Of a DNA stretch of 64,000 nucleotides, positions 8,414 through 16,846 are shown piece by piece. Source of the DNA: Psychrobacter sp. 5A.1 (lineage in GTDB: Bacteria > Pseudomonadota > Gammaproteobacteria > Pseudomonadales > Moraxellaceae); the NCBI RefSeq assembly GCF_030407455.1, contig NZ_JASDDJ010000003.1, positions 1 through 64,000 of the forward strand, in the 5' to 3' direction. Made by a program: the position numbers and the translations under genes. The stretch's first letter is position 1, and each line of letters begins with the position of its first letter. The notes under the pieces are model-generated. The model did no database searches and was not told where the DNA came from. It saw only the letters and a program-made list of their open reading frames with translations.

Positions 8414-9712
8414 TCACCACCCAGCCAATGAAGACGCACTACTTTGCGTAATGAATCCATCTGGCGTTTGGCCATTATCAGCTTGCCAGCGTTGGAACGC
8501 CAGACGCGTATTGGTACCAACGATACCATCCGCACCTTTGGTATCATAGCCCATGCCTGTCAAACGACGTTGTAGGTTAGTGACTTGCGTGGTCGATAAT
8601 GGGCGCTCATAACGAGGCCAAGATTTTTGCAAACCGCTTTGTCCATTAATCGTTTTGCCTAGTAAACTAACACCCAACGCATAGCTTGATGAGTTGTTAT
8701 AGACTTTGATCACATCAAAGTTTGGGCTTAACAATAATACTGGACCGTCTTTCCCAGCTGGCAACCATAGCTCCATCTGGGTATTGGCATCTAAGTAAAC
8801 ATCCGCGATTGTATCAACACCCATCGACGCCCATTTAGCAGCAGGTTGCTTAGTACCAACCACTGAGTAATCGAACGAAGCTGGCACAGTCGCCTCATAA
8901 AAAGGCGCTAAACCACGAACCCAACCTGAGTTACTGAGATAGTTGGCCGTCGAAGCCAATGCATCACCAGTGGCCCAAGGGTTGCGATGTCCATTACCAT
9001 CACCATCAACGCCTTGCTTGAGCCAAGTCTCAGGGATAAACTGCGTCTGTCCCATTCCGCCTGCCCAAGAGCCATCCAGCTGTGACCAAGACACATCGCC
9101 ACGTTGTAGCAGGGTCGCCAGTGACAGTAGTTGCGCTTCCGCAAACGCTTGACGACGACCGTCATAAGCAAGACTGGCAAGCGAGCTTGGCAAATCGCTA
9201 CTACCCGTCACAGCGCCATACGATGATTCCATACCCCATATCGCAGCGACAATCTCGGCATTAACCCCATACTGAGATTCTAGCTGAGAGAGATAAGCAC
9301 GCTGCTCGGCAAACTTACGCTTACCAGTACTGACGCGCCCACTCGATACCGCAGAATCCACATACTCCCATGGCATCTTAGAAAACTCAGGCTGCCCTGA
9401 GTCTAGTGAGATGACTTGCTGATTAAGATAAGCAGAATCAAGCAATCGGCCAATAACCTGTGCATCATAACCTGATGATATGGCACGCATATAAAAGTCC
9501 GACTTCCAATCAGAGAAGTTACTATAGCTTGGCTTGGGAGCTGGTTTTGGCGTCACGACTGGCGCGGGTGTCGGCTTTACCTGAATGGTTTGGGTCTGAG
9601 TAATCTCGACGCTGCCCTGACGAACGGGCTTATTTTGCATCGCCTGCTGGCTTGTACACCCAACCATCACTAACGCTGGCATAAAGGTGAGGTATTGCTT
9701 TTTTAATCTCAT
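8414..9712 (-). CDS. MltB-family lytic murein transglycosylase lipoprotein
   Basis: Predicted to cleave glycan strands of peptidoglycan without water, leaving anhydro-muramic ends. The frame opens at a TTG at 9757, but the ATG at 9712 gives a proper lipoprotein signal (MRLKKQYLTF then VMVGC), so I chose it; 432 residues. The SLT_2/MltB domain spans roughly residues 75-350 with the catalytic Glu in AAIWGMESSYG and the conserved GSWAGGMGQTQFIPETW. A C-terminal peptidoglycan-binding domain covers the last 65 residues (RRLTGMGYDTKGADGIVG, then TRLAFQRWQ). It is the last gene of a surE-nlpD-mltB run, 69 bases after nlpD. Confidence 0.93.
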   Translation of the reverse strand: MRLKKQYLTFMPALVMVGCTSQQAMQNKPVRQGSVEITQTQTIQVKPTPAPVVTPKPAPKPSYSNFSDWKSDFYMRAISSGYDAQVIGRLLDSAYLNQQVISLDSGQPEFSKMPWEYVDSAVSSGRVSTGKRKFAEQRAYLSQLESQYGVNAEIVAAIWGMESSYGAVTGSSDLPSSLASLAYDGRRQAFAEAQLLSLATLLQRGDVSWSQLDGSWAGGMGQTQFIPETWLKQGVDGDGNGHRNPWATGDALASTANYLSNSGWVRGLAPFYEATVPASFDYSVVGTKQPAAKWASMGVDTIADVYLDANTQMELWLPAGKDGPVLLLSPNFDVIKVYNNSSSYALGVSLLGKTINGQSGLQKSWPRYERPLSTTQVTNLQRRLTGMGYDTKGADGIVGTNTRLAFQRWQADNGQTPDGFITQSSASSLAGW

Positions 9713-9781
9713 AAAAAGTCTCAAACATGAATAAGTAAAATGGCTCACAGTCGCCAAGCTATCCGTCGCTATATTTTAAGC

Positions 9782-10537
9782 CTAACGCCCAAGTACGCTA
9801 CGTGGGTCAATAGGATTACCATTTAAGCGAACTTGAAATTCTAAGCCTACTTGATTGGTTTGACCGCTGCTACCCATATTGGCAATACGTTGACCGCGCT
9901 GTACTGCATCCCCTTCTTTCACGAGCAATTGGCTATTGTGTGCATAGGCAGTGATATAGTTATCACTATGGCGAATCATAATTAAGTTGCCATATTCTGA
10001 TAACCCGTTGCCTGAATAAAGCACCGTTCCTGATTGGCTGGCAAGCACTGGATCACCCACGTTTCCTGCAAACCACATTCCCATGTTGCCCGCAGCTGGA
10101 TCAATGTTACGAGTTACTTTATTGCTGGTGGGATACTCATATCCTGAGGTCGAGTTGGCAGTGACTTCATATGCTGGGGTTTGAGACTGAGTGGCAGGCG
10201 GCGTATAGGTTGGTTGCGACTGTGGTGCTGCGCTGCCTTGCCATAGCTTAAGCCACTGGCCACTATGAATCGTATATTTACTGTCTAAATTATTCATCGC
10301 CCCAATTTGGCGATAGCTGAGACGATAACGCGTCGCAATCTGGCTGACCGTATCGCCGCGTTGTACACGATGATAGTTAGGGACGCCTTGCGCATTCGTC
10401 GTAATCTTAGGTCCCGCTTGGCTGGCTGCTTGATACGTGGGCTTGGTTGCACAGCCGACGACAGACAGAGTAGCGACTGCCATAGTACCAATCAACGCTG
10501 CCTTGACAAGGTGCGATCCAGCTATGATTTTTTTCAT
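9782..10537 (-). CDS. nlpD: NlpD-like LysM/M23 lipoprotein, amidase activator type
   Basis: Outer-membrane-facing lipoprotein of 251 residues. The signal ends LSVVGC (Cys29). A LysM domain follows at about residues 54-98 (YHRVQRGDTVSQIATRYRLS) and binds peptidoglycan. The C-terminal half is an M23/LytM domain (GTVLYSGNGLSEYGNLIMIRH). The expected metal ligands are absent: the second motif reads GLEFQVR where active enzymes have HLHFE. This fits NlpD, which activates amidase AmiC at the septum and does not cut itself. It lies between surE and the transglycosylase gene, as in many gammaproteobacteria where surE and nlpD are close. Confidence 0.9.
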   Translation of the reverse strand: MKKIIAGSHLVKAALIGTMAVATLSVVGCATKPTYQAASQAGPKITTNAQGVPNYHRVQRGDTVSQIATRYRLSYRQIGAMNNLDSKYTIHSGQWLKLWQGSAAPQSQPTYTPPATQSQTPAYEVTANSTSGYEYPTSNKVTRNIDPAAGNMGMWFAGNVGDPVLASQSGTVLYSGNGLSEYGNLIMIRHSDNYITAYAHNSQLLVKEGDAVQRGQRIANMGSSGQTNQVGLEFQVRLNGNPIDPRSVLGR

Positions 10538-10601
10538 ACAAGGTTCCTATTCTTTGTGTTACTTATCCGTTGATTTATCATTTAAAAACTCTTGATATCA
10601 C

Positions 10602-11468
10602 TCAAAAGTCTCTGGGTATTCTCATGACACTTGACAGTTTAGCCAGTGCTGCCGTTGGCGTATGGTGTAGACGTACAGGTGATAAACTGATATACCCTGC
10701 CTCTACGGCTTGATAATCTGTCATATCCAACGCTGATGACATGGTTGCGCCTGCCATCGCACTCTGTTCTGGCGCTACCGTGTCAATTGACGTGTTTAAT
10801 GGTCGCTCATTTTTACGCTTGCGGAGTGACAACCAATACGCATCTCGACCACGTGGATCAATCATATGACGTACTGGCTGAGCAACTTGCTGGTGCCCTA
10901 GCGAGGTAATTTTTCGACCTTTGATATCACTGCTATTGCCCACATCAGGAATATTAACGTTTAATACATGATAGGGCAAATTTTTGAGAACCTCTAAAAC
11001 TGAGGTTTCAGTAAGCAGCTTGACAATCTCATGGGCCGCCACTTGATAATCAAGGGCCGATTCTTGCCCGCCATTTTTGACACCAGCACCGACCAAAGAC
11101 GTTGCGATGGCAGGGATTCCAGATAATTGCGCAGTCAGTGCAGCACCAAAGGTACCAGAAAACATCACATCTTGTCCCAAATTAGCACCTGAGTTGATAC
11201 CAGTAATCACGCAGTCAAAGTCCCTATCACGATACAATTCATGCAGCGCTAGATACACACAGTCAGCTGGTGAGCCATTTACTGCCATAAATCCAGAAGG
11301 CAGTTGATGCGTGTGCAATGGCTTCGAGACACTTAGGGCACTGGCATAGCCGCTTTGTTCGTCATTTGGAGCAACGACCACCACTTCTCCAATGGTCGAT
11401 AGCGCCTGAGACAACGCCAACAACCCTGGCGCATATACCCCATCATCATTACTAACTAAAAATCTCAT
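10602..11468 (-). CDS. surE: 5'/3'-nucleotidase SurE
   Basis: Metal-dependent phosphatase acting on nucleoside monophosphates and short polyphosphate. The N-terminus MRFLVSNDDGVYAPG places the metal-binding Asp8-Asp9; VVVAPNDEQSGYASALSV, VNGSPADCVYLAL and DCVITGINSGANLGQDVMFSGT are the other family blocks. At 288 residues it is longer than the usual 250, with extra sequence between about residues 150 and 250. First gene of the surE-nlpD-mltB run; nlpD begins 64 bases after its stop. Confidence 0.96.
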   Translation of the reverse strand: MRFLVSNDDGVYAPGLLALSQALSTIGEVVVVAPNDEQSGYASALSVSKPLHTHQLPSGFMAVNGSPADCVYLALHELYRDRDFDCVITGINSGANLGQDVMFSGTFGAALTAQLSGIPAIATSLVGAGVKNGGQESALDYQVAAHEIVKLLTETSVLEVLKNLPYHVLNVNIPDVGNSSDIKGRKITSLGHQQVAQPVRHMIDPRGRDAYWLSLRKRKNERPLNTSIDTVAPEQSAMAGATMSSALDMTDYQAVEAGYISLSPVRLHHTPTAALAKLSSVMRIPRDF

Positions 11469-11486
11469 TTTTGCTCAATATGTTAA

Positions 11487-11612
11487 GGTCTGTTGAACGA
11501 TAAAAATAGTGCAGATAATACCGAGATATTGATCAGCTATTTGACGATGCTTGGCAAAATTTAGCCATTTTTAGCCCATTTAGATGACTGTCGTTTGAAT
11601 TGAGGACAGGCC
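11487..11612. repeat. Chimeric repeat: family B left end joined to family A right part
   Basis: The left end GGTCTGTTGAACG matches the terminus of family B (27939), while the rest, from TAGTGCAGATAATA through the right end TGAGGACAGGCC, matches family A (12540-12654) with scattered changes. About 126 bp. No TA duplication is evident. It lies upstream of surE; the remainder of the 11469-11969 gap shows no gene I can support. Confidence 0.6.
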
Positions 11613-11969
11613 ATCGCGAGAATAAATCATCATAGCATGGCCGATTATAACTCAATAACCCATCGATACGAACGCCGTCTTTATCTAGGCGATGTCTCAT
11701 TCTATACCCACAATCACACCACCGCGTTGGTATTGATTCAACGACAACCATCACATTAAGTATTACGTTACAATCAGCAACACCCCACAACAATACAAAC
11801 AGATGTGCTGATACTAAGGCAACGTCTTTAGTGTATGCTACTGATATGTTGCTAAAAAATGGCTTTGGCTCACAAGATATCTACACATAAATCAATATTT
11901 TATGTGACTTTTGTTTTCTTACCGATTAACATATGACCATTCAATAAAGATGAGCGAGTGTAATACTGA

Positions 11970-12404
11970 ATGAAGAATCAATCGATATTATCTATAGCTT
12001 CTGTGATAGCAAAGACTGCCTCAAAAGTTGGGATTGCAGGATTGATAACGTCTGTGGCGATGCTGTCTCAAGCCTCCAATGCTGCCAACAACCCTGCGAC
12101 TACCATTCCGCTCGACCTGTCTGGTGTCAATATTACTAAGCATGAGATTGCTGTGATGCAGGTATTATCAGAGATATGCCCACCGATGTTAAATGGTAAG
12201 CAAAAGCAGCGGTTTTATAAATCGTACACTGTGCAGTTGCATGAGTTGATGCCTTCTTTAGAAGATCCAAAAGCAGCCATTCAATATCTGTCTACACAGC
12301 AAGACTATCGCCAGATATTGCAGGGTATTCGTAGCTGGACGATGGGATTCTCAAAACAAGAAAACAAAGCATTGTGTGAAGATTTAGCAAACGCAGATTA
12401 CTAA
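11970..12404 (+). CDS. Small secreted protein, possibly MCR_0457 family
   Basis: The 144-residue product has a long N-terminal signal peptide (positive start, hydrophobic stretch AGLITSVAMLSQASNA, cleavage likely near residue 38-40) and a mature part of about 105 residues, probably all helical, with two cysteines (EICPPML and ENKALCEDLA) that could form a disulfide. It resembles a small periplasmic protein family of Moraxellaceae that I recall as MCR_0457; this is from memory and not certain. Function unknown. It stands alone between repeats. Confidence 0.7.
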   Translation: MKNQSILSIASVIAKTASKVGIAGLITSVAMLSQASNAANNPATTIPLDLSGVNITKHEIAVMQVLSEICPPMLNGKQKQRFYKSYTVQLHELMPSLEDPKAAIQYLSTQQDYRQILQGIRSWTMGFSKQENKALCEDLANADY

Positions 12405-12484
12405 AAGACTGGCGAGTCAGTCTCAATGGTTAAAACGGTCTGTTTAATCTATTGGTCATGTTTTTTATGACTTCCGTTATATTA

Positions 12485-12654
12485 GGGCGTGTCCTCATTT
12501 TAAAAATGGTGATGAAAATGAGATAAATTGCCGTCAAACGAGGAAAATAGTGCAGATAATATCGAGATATTGACCAACTATTTGACGATGTTTGGCAAAA
12601 TTTAGCTATTTTTAGCCCATTTAGAGAACACTCGTTTGAATTGAGGACACGCCC
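12485..12654. repeat. Family A repeat (MITE-like), full copy 2
   Basis: A 170-bp element with perfect 13-base ends GGGCGTGTCCTCA / TGAGGACACGCCC, flanked by TA on both sides. Inverse orientation relative to the copy at 8181-8350 and about 95 percent similar by eye. It carries no gene; short frames inside it are by-products of the repeat. Confidence 0.88.
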
Positions 12655-12827
12655 TAGGGTGGTTTTAATAAACAGAGACATGAGTCAACGTTCAATTAAG
12701 TCGATACTTATAATTAAAATGATATTCCCAGTCAAAAACAACGACAATAAAACAAAAGTAATATTATCTTTAGAACGTTGGACAAGTCAGCATCATCTGT
12801 TGATTTTTTAGATATCTGTAGCATCAA

Positions 12828-12878
12828 AGCTTGCTGTAATGTTGCTTGTAAATCACAAGCCGTGCAGCAGGCTTTTTT
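12828..12878 (+). terminator. Two-stem terminator-like structure
   Basis: Outer stem AGCTTGCTG (12828-12836) with CAGCAGGCT (12865-12873), one G-U pair, enclosing a perfect inner hairpin GCTTGT-aaatc-ACAAGC (12844-12860), followed by a run of six T. It probably ends transcription from the gene finishing at 12404, from which it is now separated by the family A repeat. It could also be the 3' end of a small RNA. The rest of the 12655-13178 gap shows nothing I can name. Confidence 0.6.
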
Positions 12879-13178
12879 GTGAGCGTTGGCTTTGCCACTA
12901 TCACATACCCCTTAAAGTGCCGTAAAAACCACGCTCAAATAGGCACACTTTTTTCTTTTCAAACCTGCCTTATTTTTTGCATTTATCGATTCCCCATCGA
13001 TAGGCATTTTGCTAAGATAAGGCGTTAATTTTATGTCTATTGCGCAGTCGTTACTATTTTCGGTGATACATTATTTTAAACATTGCATTTTAGACATGCT
13101 GCTTAAAATAATGTATGGAAATTGGTACAGAACATAAGCGATAGATACATTTAGTTCCATGATGCGGTGTAATGATAT

Positions 13179-14345
13179 ATGACAGTAAAGCGTGTAAAAA
13201 ATCAGCTGGTACAGCTGGTAGTTGGTGTAAGTATCTCGATGAGTGCAGTAATGGCAAACGCAGCCATACAGCCACCTGAAATGGATAATACAGCCTATGT
13301 GTTGATGGACTATAACACTGGCGAAATTTTGGCACAAAAGAACGCAAACGAGGCGCTACCACCGGCCTCTCTTACTAAGATGATGACCAGTTATATCATT
13401 GAGCAACGCTTAGCATCAGGTGATCTCAAAGAAGATGAACAAGTGCTAATGAGTGCAAACGCATGGTGCCGTGGTAGTAGTAGCCAGTCTTGTATGTATG
13501 TACCAGTCAATAAAACCGCCAGCGTCATCGACATGCTACGCGGTATTATTATTCAATCAGGCAATGACGCATCAAAAGCCATGGCTGAACACATTGCTGG
13601 CAGCGAAGCCTCATTTGCCATTCTGATGAATGAGCAAGCGCAAAAAATTGGCATGGAAAACACCAATTTCGTCAACTCTACTGGTATGCCTGATGAAGGT
13701 CACCAAGCCTCAGCTCTAGATTTTGCCAAGCTTGCGCGCGCTATCATCAAAAACAGCGGCGACTACTATGGTATTTATGCAGAAAAAGAATTTACCTATA
13801 ACGGCATCACACAAGGTAACCGTAATGCACTGCTCTCAACTGACCCTACGGTAGACGGCCTAAAAACAGGACATACTGATGCGGCAGGCTACTGCTTGGT
13901 TGCATCAAGTAACCGTGAAGGCATGCGTCTCATCTCAGTTATCATGGGTACAAAGAGCCAGCAAGCTCGTGCCGATCAGTCACGCGAATTACTGAACTGG
14001 GGCTTCGGTCATTTCACGACTGTTACCAAGGCACCAGCAGGCCAATTCGTCAGCAAAGTCCCCGTATGGTTTGGGGAAGCAGAGGAAGTAGAGCTGGCAA
14101 CTGCTGACAACTTGCAAATTCTGACCAGTAAAACACAAAAAAATAAAATCACGACAGTGGTCGATATTCCTGAGAGCCTAGAAGCACCTATCAAAAAAGG
14201 TCAAGAAATTGGCAAGATGATGGCTGTTATCGATGGTAAAGCAGTCGCCTCAGTACCTATCATCGCAACCAATGATATCGAACAATCAGGCTTTATGAGT
14301 CGTACTTGGGAGCATATCGTACGTTGGGCACAGAACCTTTTCTAA
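13179..14345 (+). CDS. dacC: D-alanyl-D-alanine carboxypeptidase, PBP5/6 family
   Basis: Penicillin-binding protein that removes the terminal D-Ala from peptidoglycan stem peptides. Signal peptide cleaves after VMANA (about residue 29). The active-site triad is clear: Ser64-x-x-Lys67 (PPASLTKMM), SGN in IIQSGNDASKAMAEH near residue 128, and KTG in VDGLKTGHTDAAGY near residue 230. The C-terminus has the beta-rich PBP5 stalk domain and then an amphipathic tail (RTWEHIVRWAQNLF) that would bind the inner membrane. Length of 388 is normal for the family. The choice between dacA and dacC as a name is not decided by the sequence. Single gene between terminators. Confidence 0.94.
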   Translation: MTVKRVKNQLVQLVVGVSISMSAVMANAAIQPPEMDNTAYVLMDYNTGEILAQKNANEALPPASLTKMMTSYIIEQRLASGDLKEDEQVLMSANAWCRGSSSQSCMYVPVNKTASVIDMLRGIIIQSGNDASKAMAEHIAGSEASFAILMNEQAQKIGMENTNFVNSTGMPDEGHQASALDFAKLARAIIKNSGDYYGIYAEKEFTYNGITQGNRNALLSTDPTVDGLKTGHTDAAGYCLVASSNREGMRLISVIMGTKSQQARADQSRELLNWGFGHFTTVTKAPAGQFVSKVPVWFGEAEEVELATADNLQILTSKTQKNKITTVVDIPESLEAPIKKGQEIGKMMAVIDGKAVASVPIIATNDIEQSGFMSRTWEHIVRWAQNLF

Positions 14346-14367
14346 GAAAAACATCCTCTATAGATAG

Positions 14368-14476
14368 TATAGTCAAAGAACTCTAAAATGGGCACAAGGC
14401 AGCCGACTGCAGATTGTACAAATAGTACATCTAAGGAGGATAACGCCGTAGCGGTTTAGTAGTTCACCGACTATAG
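14368..14476. repeat. Family C repeat, divergent copy
   Basis: Starts TATAGTCAAAG and ends CCGACTATAG, with the internal landmarks CAAGGCAGCCGACTGCAGA, TACATCT and GGATAACGCCGTAGC in the same order as the copies at 18592, 54281 and 58188. It is the most divergent of the long copies. Lies downstream of dacC, before the terminator. Confidence 0.6.
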
Positions 14477-14496
14477 TGCTGATTGAACGTTCGTTA

Positions 14497-14531
14497 ATAA
14501 AAAAGACGCCTTAATATGGGCGTCTTTTTTT
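14497..14531 (+). terminator. Rho-independent terminator of dacC
   Basis: Stem AAAAGACGCC / GGCGTCTTTT with an 8-base loop and a run of seven T. It ends the plus-strand dacC transcript, after a family C repeat, and could also work towards the convergent kinase gene. Confidence 0.85.
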
Positions 14532-14682
14532 ATGGCTACTCTGACTTATAACAGCATTGATAATAAAAAAGGTCAAAAGCATAAAGTACCATCTCCAGTA
14601 GGCCAAGCAAGCCTGACTAGAGCATATTCTCAATCTAAACCCTAAACGGTAAATGGGCTAAGCAGGTCTCATAAGAATAGCA

Positions 14683-16662
14683 CTATGTCCAAACCAACCA
14701 TTGCTTTAATAAATCGCTCAGCGCTTTTTCTCTATAAGTCGCAATATGACAATAATCAATGCCTGCCGCTTTCAAACCATAATCAAAACTGTCTATATAG
14801 CGGGCCCGATGGTGCGGATACCAATAGACCAATAAGGCACGGTGCTCGTTCTTATTACTCTCATCACCTTCATATTGACGAATACGCTTGGCTAATGATT
14901 CAGCTTTATTCGGCAACACGTCTTCAGCAAACATCACCATATCAATCTTACGTTTATTCACTTCCTCCATCACCAATTGTGAATTTTGGTGACAAACAAT
15001 CGTTGCCCCTAAATACTCCAACTCACTTAACAAAGCACCTGTCTCATGATAATAGTAATAAACAATGCGCAACCCAGACAATAAGCGTTGCTGTTTGGAT
15101 TGCTGCTGATTGGGCATCGCTACGGTCAGAGTAAACTGCGAACCTACTCCGAACACACTATCGACCTCAATAGTCGCACCCATCAGCTGCGCCATTTGCT
15201 TGACGATAGGTAAGCCAACTCCAGACCCTTCATATTGGCGTGTTTGTGACGAATCTACCTGAAAAAATGGATTAAAAATATCGTCTATATGTTCGCTATC
15301 GATACCAATACCTGTATCTTTGACACTAATCTGCCAGCGGTTACTCTTATTGAAATGTGTGAGCTGCGATGTAATCGTAATCTGTCCGATAGGAGTAAAT
15401 TTAATCGCATTATTGAGCAATATCGATAAGATTTGATGTATTTTTTCTGAATCACCATAAAGACTATAGTCTATATGATGAATATTACTAATGAACTGTA
15501 GCCCTTTTTGAGTGGCAATGGATTCAAACTTTGCTAGGAGATCGGCAATTAATTGCAGGGGATTAAATTCATTTTTATGAATCCGAATCTGACCTTTTTG
15601 TATTTGGTTCAACTGTATAATATTGTCTAAGGACAACACCAACTTATCACTCCCATTACTGATAATTTCTACCGCATCTTTCTGCTCTCTGCTGAGGGTC
15701 TCATAATCTAATAGCTGCAACCCGCCCACGATGGCATTTAAGGAGGTTTTTAACTCGTGAGAAATCATGCTTTGAAAATTGTGCAGTTGTACATCGAGCG
15801 ATACATCTTTGTTGTGCAGTTGCTGCTCAAAGTCAGCAAGCGTTTCATAACCTTGTCTGGCTTCCTGTAAACGACTGAACAACACAATCAATGCTTTTTG
15901 AACCCGCACCAATTCTTGAAAATTAAACCGCTGCTGAATAACCGGTAACTGCGCTAGATTTGCATTGTTTATAACGATGTCACAAACATCCGTTAATGCT
16001 TCGATATCTTTGATAGGCCAATTGAGCTTTCGAAAAATATATAACGCAAAAATAACAATCAGCACGACTACTGCTAACCACAACCACAAAATATTGCGAA
16101 ACCAATGTAAGCGTAGTAACTCAACATCCATCGTAATATTGATATAACCAATCAATGTGCTGTTTTGGGTCGCTTCATCCGTTGATGCATCTGTCACCGA
16201 CGCTTCGCTCATAATATCTGATAAAGTCATCGCCAAGACTTGATTGGTATCAAACTTATTTGACACCACACTACTGGTATCAATATCTTTACTAATCACT
16301 GGATAGTTGAAACTGACGGTATCGGCAAACAATGCGTTTTTCCAGTCATCAAGCGACTGATTGATGTCATCAATTGGCTCAGAGGTTGAATAAAATACGA
16401 TGCTCTGAATGGTCGGCTCATTCTCTAACAAGACACTCACTTGCTCAGCAACGATATCTGCCCCATCTGCGGTCGATGCACTAATGGTGAGCAGTGTCGC
16501 CAGCTGTTGAATCTGCTGATTTTTATCTTGATAGTGATGCACTAAACCATAAATAAAAGGCAGCAAAAAACCTGCCAGTACGGCTAAAATTACAGCCTGT
16601 ATGACAGAACGCCAAATAAGTATGGGAATGGTTTGAGAAGAACGGTTGTTCATATCACTCAA
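14683..16662 (-). CDS. Membrane sensor histidine kinase with degenerate receiver domain
   Basis: A 659-residue kinase. Two membrane segments (about residues 17-40 and 187-208) bracket a periplasmic sensor region of about 145 residues; a short HAMP-like segment follows. The dimerisation domain has the phospho-acceptor His in MISHELKTSLNAIVGG, with Ser in place of the usual Pro (HELRTPLN). The ATPase domain shows the N box (ILLNNAIKFTP), G1 (VKDTGIGID), the F box (FNPFFQVDSS) and G2 (GSGVGLPIV). The last 125 residues look like a receiver fold but lack a clear phospho-accepting Asp pocket. It has no partner regulator beside it. Its layout recalls GacS/BarA-type kinases, but the Hpt domain is absent, so I give no name. 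Confidence 0.88.
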   Translation of the reverse strand: MSDMNNRSSQTIPILIWRSVIQAVILAVLAGFLLPFIYGLVHHYQDKNQQIQQLATLLTISASTADGADIVAEQVSVLLENEPTIQSIVFYSTSEPIDDINQSLDDWKNALFADTVSFNYPVISKDIDTSSVVSNKFDTNQVLAMTLSDIMSEASVTDASTDEATQNSTLIGYINITMDVELLRLHWFRNILWLWLAVVVLIVIFALYIFRKLNWPIKDIEALTDVCDIVINNANLAQLPVIQQRFNFQELVRVQKALIVLFSRLQEARQGYETLADFEQQLHNKDVSLDVQLHNFQSMISHELKTSLNAIVGGLQLLDYETLSREQKDAVEIISNGSDKLVLSLDNIIQLNQIQKGQIRIHKNEFNPLQLIADLLAKFESIATQKGLQFISNIHHIDYSLYGDSEKIHQILSILLNNAIKFTPIGQITITSQLTHFNKSNRWQISVKDTGIGIDSEHIDDIFNPFFQVDSSQTRQYEGSGVGLPIVKQMAQLMGATIEVDSVFGVGSQFTLTVAMPNQQQSKQQRLLSGLRIVYYYYHETGALLSELEYLGATIVCHQNSQLVMEEVNKRKIDMVMFAEDVLPNKAESLAKRIRQYEGDESNKNEHRALLVYWYPHHRARYIDSFDYGLKAAGIDYCHIATYREKALSDLLKQWLVWT

Positions 16663-16846
16663 CTGAGTTAAGACAACTTTTATTTATATTACAGGTATTT
16701 AGGCGGTGTGATAAGTGAAACATTCAGGTATTTTGGTATCAACTTGACGGACGTTAAAAAAAGCCATCAGGACAGTGTCAAACTAAGCTTACTTTATCGC
16801 ACCCTATGATGCGATAAAGCAAATAATACATCAGATAACTTTATGA

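Noticed and set aside
9713-9757. N-terminal extension of the lytic transglycosylase
   Set aside because: Opens at a TTG and would bury the lipoprotein signal; the ATG at 9712 gives a normal signal.
11533-11793. Minus-strand frame of 86 codons upstream of the 11970 gene
   Set aside because: Its C-terminal end is encoded by the chimeric repeat and nothing in the rest looks like a protein family; no ribosome-binding site.
12430-12681. Minus-strand frame of about 80 codons
   Set aside because: It lies almost wholly within the 170-bp family A repeat and shares its peptide with a similar frame in the related repeat at 11533, so it is a by-product of the repeat.
13071-13362. Two overlapping minus-strand frames before dacC
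   Set aside because: They lie opposite the dacC start and promoter, are His/Tyr-rich without pattern, and have no family match.
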